Under the pieces are notes generated by a model, which saw only the letters and a list, made by a program, of their open reading frames with translations, was not told where the DNA came from and ran no database searches. The position numbers and the translations under genes are program-made. From Alphaproteobacteria bacterium (GTDB lineage: Bacteria > Pseudomonadota > Alphaproteobacteria > Rs-D84): 10,916 bases of DNA. Location of the stretch: the NCBI GenBank assembly GCA_016301865.1, contig JAEDOP010000014.1:1-10916 (forward strand), written 5' to 3'. Of the stretch, positions 6,870 to 10,916 are shown piece by piece; within the stretch, counting starts at the first letter, position 1; each line of letters opens with the position of its first letter.

Positions 6870-7659
6870 TTTTGGATGTGCCAATTCCGCGCTTTGAACG
6901 ATTCTCAATAAAGTCGATTGCGTCCATTGCGTATTTGTTATTCTTGACTTCCTTGCGTACCTTGGCCAGGCGTTCAGATACCGTGCCATCGCCCCCGTTG
7001 AACACGGCGGAATATACGCTGTGGATGGCGTGCATATCTTCGTTTGTAAATCCGTGGCGCATTAATCCAACACGATTAATGGTTCGGTATACGGCGCGTG
7101 GACTGCCGTCATAAATGGCATATGGCAATACATCGTTACCAACGCCCGACATGCCACCAATAAATGCATTACGGCCAATGCGTGCAAACTGCAAAACCAT
7201 TGCGCCACCACTTATAATTGCGAAATCTTCAACCTCTACATGGCCGGCAAGTTGCACCAAGTTGGACATAACAACACTGTTACCAACGCGACAGTCGTGT
7301 GCAACGTGCGCGTTAACCATAATCTGGCAATCATCGCCAATCACAGTTCCATCAGACGCAGGTGTGCCCGAATGAATGGTTGCATATTCACGAATCTTGC
7401 AACGTTTGCCAATGCGGACGCCGGTCATGGTGGCTTCGTCCTGCCACTTTAAATCCAGGCTCATTACGCCGACGACGGCAAATGGATAGATAATAGAATC
7501 ATCGCCGATGGACGTTTTCCCTTCGACAACAACATGTGATACCAATTCAACGCGATCGCCCAAGACCACGTTCGCACCCACAATACAATATGGGCCAATT
7601 TTGCAATCTGCGCCCAGTTTTGCGTCTGGATGAATAATTGCTGTTGGATGTATAGCCAT
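6859..7659 (-). CDS. lpxA: Acyl-ACP--UDP-N-acetylglucosamine O-acyltransferase
   Basis: 266 residues, normal length (E. coli 262). LpxA performs the first step of lipid A synthesis, transferring 3-hydroxyacyl from ACP to UDP-GlcNAc as a trimer of left-handed beta-helices. Hexapeptide repeats fill residues ~1-185. The DLKW segment (69-72) carries the conserved Lys71, and NAHVAHDC (116-123) carries the catalytic His121, equivalent to E. coli His125. SGVGNDV and GLMRHGF follow, then the helical C-terminal domain. The position of E. coli His144 (VHQF in most LpxA proteins) reads VLQF here, with Leu156. The absence of a uridine-binding N-terminal domain separates it from LpxD, and the NAHVAHDC and DLKW motifs support LpxA rather than another hexapeptide transferase. 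The ATG at 7659 has only a weak GCGGG site; an extended -10 promoter lies ~44 bases upstream. It overlaps lpxB by 11 bases. Confidence 0.95.
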   Translation of the reverse strand: MAIHPTAIIHPDAKLGADCKIGPYCIVGANVVLGDRVELVSHVVVEGKTSIGDDSIIYPFAVVGVMSLDLKWQDEATMTGVRIGKRCKIREYATIHSGTPASDGTVIGDDCQIMVNAHVAHDCRVGNSVVMSNLVQLAGHVEVEDFAIISGGAMVLQFARIGRNAFIGGMSGVGNDVLPYAIYDGSPRAVYRTINRVGLMRHGFTNEDMHAIHSVYSAVFNGGDGTVSERLAKVRKEVKNNKYAMDAIDFIENRSKRGIGTSKNAE

Positions 7660-7664
7660 AATAA

Positions 7665-7693
7665 AACCCGCTTTTTTTAATTACTAGTGGGTT
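7665..7693 (-). promoter_or_regulatory. Possible leader hairpin over the lpxA ribosome-binding site
   Basis: In the inferred leader, AACCC (7693-7689, minus) can pair with GGGTT (7669-7665), which contains the only G-rich ribosome-binding candidate before lpxA. The stem is just 5 bp with a 19-base loop, so it is weak and may be chance. Confidence 0.2.
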
Positions 7694-7702
7694 GAATGAT
7701 AT

Positions 7703-7711
7703 ATTATATCA
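7703..7711 (-). promoter_or_regulatory. Extended -10 promoter of lpxA-lpxB
   Basis: The minus strand reads TGATATAAT: a TG one base before a perfect TATAAT (7708-7703). The -35 region is poor, which extended -10 promoters tolerate. The transcript would start near 7696 and have a leader of ~37 bases. Confidence 0.6.
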
Positions 7712-7742
7712 CTGTAAATTGTTATTAAATAAATATAACCAA

Positions 7743-8729
7743 TTATAACAAACGTTTGCTTTCAGCCCAAATTTTTATATCTGACGTGTTCGTCCAATAC
7801 AAAATACCAATCGACGTTATTACCGGCATAACCGTTATTGCGCCAAACATCATCAATGCAATTGCAAAATATTTATCGCCCAGAACAGGATTTACAACAT
7901 CTGTGTGCCACATAGACATTGCAATAGACAGGAATACCGCAATCATTGTGCCGATGAATACTGGGACAGCCTCGGTCAAAATGAACAAGGCCACACACAA
8001 CGCGCACACAACACGCATCAGCCATTTTAGTTTAATGTACACACTGTGACAGATTTTGCCGCGTGGATTTATGTTCTGGACCGCAATTGTCATCATGCAT
8101 GCGCCCCCCAGAATCAACATAGCCAGCAAATGCACCACCGTCAAATTACCCAGTTGCCCAAAACGGAAAAATTCAGGCTGCATCAAAATCGCAACTGCGA
8201 CCATCATCATAATCAAGACAGAACCGCCGAATGGACGCATTTCCCCATGCGCAACACGCCCCAGCAATACCCCCAGTATTAATGCGCCAATCTGTAATAA
8301 TGGCCCCCACCATGCGTGCGTGTCCGACACACCAACCACAATTAACAAACCAATAATCAACAGCCAACGCCACCAATTCATATGTGGTATAATATGTTCA
8401 TGTAAATGTGATGACACAAACAAAGATGTCAAAAACAAAATTGTCGCCATCATCATTGGCAATACAGATAAACTGTCACGCAGAACACCATAATTGCCAC
8501 CGAACAAAATAGCCCACACACACGTCAGGCCGGCGACCCACATCGACGCACTGTTTACCAGGTTTTGTTTATTCCACCCAATTCGGGTCATAATTGTGTC
8601 TGCGCACCAATATACAACAACGAACAAAGGCAGTGCCAAAATTGACCACCACAAGAATGCAGGCATCCATAATGCGGCATTGTTGAATGCGCTGATGGCA
8701 CTTTCGACGATGATTATATCATTTAACAT
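7743..8729 (-). CDS. Unrecognised polytopic inner-membrane protein (~10 TM)
   Basis: 328 residues. I do not recognise the family. Hydrophobic stretches suggest about ten membrane segments, near residues 23-42, 62-78, 88-106, 119-134, 143-157, 168-184, 196-217, 236-252, 256-273 and 287-311. The protein is rich in Trp and Met. A histidine cluster SSHLHEHIIPH (106-116) between predicted segments 3 and 4, and charged or polar residues around GRVAHGEMRPFGGS (157-170), are candidate functional sites. There is no signal peptide or soluble domain. The ATG at 8729 follows AAAAGG with 7-base spacing. The gene runs in the same direction as lpxA, 83 bases upstream, with no hairpin terminator between, so some read-through into lpxA-lpxB is likely. 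That gives a weak hint of an envelope role. A transporter or sensor-like membrane protein are both possible. Confidence 0.8.
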   Translation of the reverse strand: MLNDIIIVESAISAFNNAALWMPAFLWWSILALPLFVVVYWCADTIMTRIGWNKQNLVNSASMWVAGLTCVWAILFGGNYGVLRDSLSVLPMMMATILFLTSLFVSSHLHEHIIPHMNWWRWLLIIGLLIVVGVSDTHAWWGPLLQIGALILGVLLGRVAHGEMRPFGGSVLIMMMVAVAILMQPEFFRFGQLGNLTVVHLLAMLILGGACMMTIAVQNINPRGKICHSVYIKLKWLMRVVCALCVALFILTEAVPVFIGTMIAVFLSIAMSMWHTDVVNPVLGDKYFAIALMMFGAITVMPVITSIGILYWTNTSDIKIWAESKRLL

Positions 8730-8733
8730 ATAC

Positions 8734-8761
8734 TTGCCTTTTGTTTTTGTTGTTTTATTAT
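8734..8761 (+). promoter_or_regulatory. Promoter of the methyltransferase-M23-bactofilin unit
   Basis: TTGCCT (8734-8739, 4 of 6) is followed after 16 bases by TATTAT (8756-8761, 5 of 6). An alternative -10, TATAAA, lies at 8759-8764. Either predicts a start at ~8768-8771, on or next to the ATG at 8770, so the transcript would be leaderless or nearly so. This fits the absence of a Shine-Dalgarno. Confidence 0.5.
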
Positions 8762-8762
8762 A
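8757..8762 (-). promoter_or_regulatory. -10 box for the membrane-protein gene
   Basis: A perfect TATAAT on the minus strand (8762-8757). A 16-base spacer leads to TTGTTT at 8784-8779 (3 of 6), inside the start of the divergent methyltransferase gene. The expected start near 8750 leaves a ~20-base leader containing AAAAGG before ATG 8729. It overlaps the plus-strand -10 at 8756-8761. Confidence 0.5.
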
Positions 8763-8769
8763 AATACAG

Positions 8770-9453
8770 ATGAATATAAAACAAGAAATTTTTACCCTGA
8801 TGGGCGGACGCGTTAAAATGCGTCGTGGTTGCTATAATCCGACGTCGGACGCAGTGTGGTTGGCGGCGTTTGCACCGACGCACGCAAAAACAGTGCTGGA
8901 TGTCGGGGTTGGCACAGGCGGTGTATCATTGTGTATTTGGGCAAATAATAATGATGCAAAAATTACTGGGATTGATACATCGGATGAAATGCTGACCGCG
9001 TGTCGCGGGAACGCAGAACTGAATGGTGTGTATATAGATTTAATCAATGCAGACATTACCACGTGGCGCACAAGCCAAACTTTTGATTTGGTGGTGACCA
9101 ACCCGCCCTATTTCACTGGCACGCCCGCCCGACATAATGCACACCATAACGCAGATTTAAAAACCTGGGTTGCGCGTTGCGTCGCACGTGTGCGACCGAT
9201 GGGCACATTCTGTATTATCACAGATGCCGCGACCGTCGGCACGGTGATTGCCGAAATGGCCAAGAAGTTAGGCGATATCACAATAATGCCACTGTTTGGC
9301 GCGCGCGATGTGGCGGAACGTGTACTGATATCGGGGCGGCTGGGGTCGCGGGGCGTGACGGTGATGCATCGTGGGTTGCCGATGAATTACGAACCTGTTT
9401 TGCGCGATGGCTTGACTATTGCGGATACTTTGTCTAAACTATCCCAGAAATGA
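8770..9453 (+). CDS. TrmN6-like (YfiC/COG4123) SAM-dependent adenine-N6 methyltransferase
   Basis: 227 residues of the class I Rossmann methyltransferase fold. The N-terminal GGRVKMRRG...NPTSDAVWLAAF segment (12-34) is typical of the TrmN6 group. The SAM-binding motif I is VLDVGVGTG (42-50), the acidic tip of strand 2 is GIDTSDEM (67-74), and the NPPY motif (111-114) marks methylation of an exocyclic adenine amine. E. coli TrmN6 methylates A37 of tRNA1(Val); whether this protein has the same target is inferred. No Shine-Dalgarno precedes the ATG at 8770, and the probable promoter abuts it, suggesting a leaderless transcript. The TGA overlaps the ATG of the M23 gene (ATGA, 9450-9453), so the genes are coupled. 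A DNA or rRNA adenine methyltransferase is less likely because of the N-terminal match. Confidence 0.88.
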   Translation: MNIKQEIFTLMGGRVKMRRGCYNPTSDAVWLAAFAPTHAKTVLDVGVGTGGVSLCIWANNNDAKITGIDTSDEMLTACRGNAELNGVYIDLINADITTWRTSQTFDLVVTNPPYFTGTPARHNAHHNADLKTWVARCVARVRPMGTFCIITDAATVGTVIAEMAKKLGDITIMPLFGARDVAERVLISGRLGSRGVTVMHRGLPMNYEPVLRDGLTIADTLSKLSQK

Positions 9454-10727
9454 TAAATTTTATAACGCGATATTTTACATCCCTGTGGGCGTTTATTACA
9501 TCCCCATTCCGTGCCATTTGGCGCGTGATTGTGCGTGTGTTTCCACCGCGTGAATTTACGGTTATGGACACGCCACGTGGCAACGTGTATACATATAGGC
9601 AAAGCAGCTTTTGGCGTTTCACACGCTTCTGTGGCAAGGTCGGTTTGATTCTGTGGGCGTCATGGTCGACATATGTGTTTGTATACCACCGGCCATTGCT
9701 GCAAAAGCGCACAGAACAACTGGAAGAAGTGCGCGCCACACACACGCGCCACATGTCTGAGTTGCAGACGTATTTAACCAAATATAATAACCTGGCGCGG
9801 GATTTGAATGTCATTGATGACAAGGTTCTGAACACCAAAGATTTAAAAGAAGGCGAACGTGAAAAATTAATGAATTCACGTATCAAAACATGGGGGGAAT
9901 TAGATTTCTTGCGGACGCGTATTGTTGAAATGTTGCGCGACGAAGACTTTACCCCAGAATATACAAAAATTTCGGAATTGTCGGCGGAATATGAACTGAC
10001 ACGTGCCGAAAACGAAGAATTAAAAAGACGCAATGCACAAATGGTTGAAACAGTGTTACAGATTGCAGATGCCGACAATATAATCGTCGATACAGTGTCT
10101 GCACTGACCAAGGAAAACACCGACGAATTACAGAAAAATATCAAACGAATAAACAGCACGCTGGTAACGTTGGGACTGAATCAGACAATGTTGTTGCGAA
10201 ACGCGAATAAATACAACAATCCATTGGTCGGTTCTGCATTTACACCAATTGAATTTGACAAAACTTTGGATGAAAAATATCAGAAATTGGCAGATGGTCT
10301 GGAACGTTGGAACGGGTTGCGTCGTTTGAACGAAATTCTGCCCCTGGGCAAGCCGGTAAATTCCCGTATCACTTCAAACTATGGTACGCGCAAAGACCCA
10401 TTTACAGGCAAACCGAAAAAGCACCGCGGAATCGACTTTGCGGGCAAGATTGGAACAGAACTGATGGCGGTTGCGCCGGGGCGTGTTGTGTCGGCGGGTG
10501 AACGCGTTGGATATGGTACAACGGTCGAAATCGATCATGGGCTGGGATTTACAACATTGTATGCACATCTGTCCCAGATTTTGGTGTCGCGTGGCGATTG
10601 GGTGCGGCCGGGGACGGTTATTGGATTGGCGGGTTCGTCGGGACGTTCAACGGGACCACACCTGCACTATGAAATTCGGTACAAAGGCGCACCGTTTGAC
10701 CCGACGAAATTTATAAAGGAAGAATAG
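9450..10727 (+). CDS. Membrane-anchored M23 peptidoglycan endopeptidase, LmdC-like
   Basis: 425 residues. Layout: a ~60-residue basic, Trp/Phe-rich N-terminal cytoplasmic tail, one membrane segment (~62-79), a periplasmic coiled-coil region (~84-250 with a break near 200-220), and a LytM/M23 domain (~300-420). The zinc site is complete: H325 and D329 in HRGID and H406 in HLHYE. The other active-site histidines are H373 in YAHL and H404. GSSGRSTG precedes HLH as usual. Active M23 enzymes cut peptide cross-links in peptidoglycan. Directly followed by bactofilin (1-base gap), it matches the pairing known in Hyphomonas (LmdC-BacA) and, in other form, Helicobacter (Csd1-CcmA), where the cytoskeletal protein localises the hydrolase to set cell shape. 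The ATG at 9450 overlaps the methyltransferase stop and has no ribosome-binding site of its own. No frameshift is seen. Confidence 0.92.
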   Translation: MINFITRYFTSLWAFITSPFRAIWRVIVRVFPPREFTVMDTPRGNVYTYRQSSFWRFTRFCGKVGLILWASWSTYVFVYHRPLLQKRTEQLEEVRATHTRHMSELQTYLTKYNNLARDLNVIDDKVLNTKDLKEGEREKLMNSRIKTWGELDFLRTRIVEMLRDEDFTPEYTKISELSAEYELTRAENEELKRRNAQMVETVLQIADADNIIVDTVSALTKENTDELQKNIKRINSTLVTLGLNQTMLLRNANKYNNPLVGSAFTPIEFDKTLDEKYQKLADGLERWNGLRRLNEILPLGKPVNSRITSNYGTRKDPFTGKPKKHRGIDFAGKIGTELMAVAPGRVVSAGERVGYGTTVEIDHGLGFTTLYAHLSQILVSRGDWVRPGTVIGLAGSSGRSTGPHLHYEIRYKGAPFDPTKFIKEE

Positions 10728-10728
10728 A

Positions 10729-10916
10729 ATGCTGGCATTTACAAATTCAAGTGAAAAGCAGTCGCCAACTGTTATTGGCGCGGGGTGTAAGTTAACAGGC
10801 GACATCAAAACAGACCACACCGTACAAATACACGGTGAAGTTATCGGCAACATCACCGCAGAAACCGTCGTTATTGGTCGTGGCGGACGCGTTGTTGGCG
10901 AAATAAAAACACCGGT
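10729..10916 (+). CDS. bacA: Bactofilin, 5' part only
   Basis: An open frame from ATG 10729 running off the window end, ~62 residues visible. After a short N-terminus (MLAFTNSSEKQSP) comes the bactofilin beta-helix signature: TVIGAGCKLTGDI, VQIHGEVIGNI, then VVIGRGGRVVGEI, a repeating pattern of strands and Gly turns. Bactofilins polymerise without nucleotide into membrane-associated filaments that scaffold cell-wall enzymes. The hydrophobic MLAF start resembles the short membrane-targeting peptide of the family. AAGGA at 10716-10720 lies 8 bases before the ATG, and the start is 1 base after the M23 stop, so both are made from one message. The C-terminus is outside the window. Confidence 0.93.
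   Translation, partial: MLAFTNSSEKQSPTVIGAGCKLTGDIKTDHTVQIHGEVIGNITAETVVIGRGGRVVGEIKTP

Noticed and set aside
6870..6989. A 40-codon N-terminal extension of lpxB
   Set aside because: It lies fully inside lpxA in another frame and has no LpxB-like sequence. The family match starts at the ATG at 6869.
7660..7742. An RNA gene, riboswitch or terminator between the membrane-protein gene and lpxA
   Set aside because: The 83 bases are AT-rich and hold only the extended -10 and one weak 5-bp stem; there is no stable hairpin with a T run.
8056..8493. A 145-codon open frame on the plus strand inside the membrane-protein gene
   Set aside because: It is antisense to a hydrophobic coding region and rich in Pro, Thr, Ile and His as expected from such a shadow. 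It has no ribosome-binding site, domain or promoter, and its 3' end abuts nothing.

Overview
The window looks like chromosomal DNA of an alphaproteobacterium with a compact genome. The supporting evidence is gene content and gene order: a PBP5-type carboxypeptidase followed by holB and tatD, an M23 endopeptidase followed by bactofilin, a TrmN6-like methyltransferase, and adjacent lipid A genes. lpxA and lpxB show that it has a Gram-negative outer membrane. The species cannot be fixed from the sequence. I saw no mobile element, CRISPR array, RNA gene or prophage gene.

Layout. Positions 1-2037 (+) hold a tightly packed unit: the end of a D-alanyl-D-alanine carboxypeptidase, holB (DNA polymerase III delta') and tatD. 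A strong hairpin terminator (2048-2075) lies between tatD and a convergent unknown small basic protein (2074-2643, -). That gene has its own near-consensus promoter with a perfect TTGACA -35 box. Upstream of it on the same strand is an APH/LicA-like small-molecule kinase (2711-3445, -). It is divergent from priA (3512-5710, +), the primosomal helicase. A second hairpin terminator (5720-5741) separates priA from the convergent lpxA-lpxB pair (5730-7659, -). The lpx genes overlap by 11 bases and are probably translationally coupled. Upstream of lpxA, with no visible terminator between, is an unrecognised protein with about ten membrane segments (7743-8729, -). A 40-base divergent intergenic region with overlapping -10 boxes follows. 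Then comes a (+) unit of a tRNA-type N6-adenine methyltransferase (8770-9453), an LmdC-like membrane-anchored M23 endopeptidase (9450-10727) and the start of a bactofilin gene (10729 to the window end).

How the genes fit together. Most of the window serves replication (holB, priA) and the cell envelope: peptidoglycan trimming by the carboxypeptidase and M23 endopeptidase, shape control by bactofilin, and lipid A synthesis by LpxA and LpxB. The M23-bactofilin pair matches the known pattern of a cytoskeletal bactofilin positioning a membrane-anchored endopeptidase.

The window is mostly core housekeeping DNA. The points most worth a second look are an LpxA with Leu in place of a normally conserved active-site-region His, a kinase whose catalytic loop is one residue short, the absence of lpxI, tmk and metG from positions where alphaproteobacteria often carry them, two unrecognised proteins, and a probably leaderless methyltransferase gene whose promoter overlaps a divergent one.
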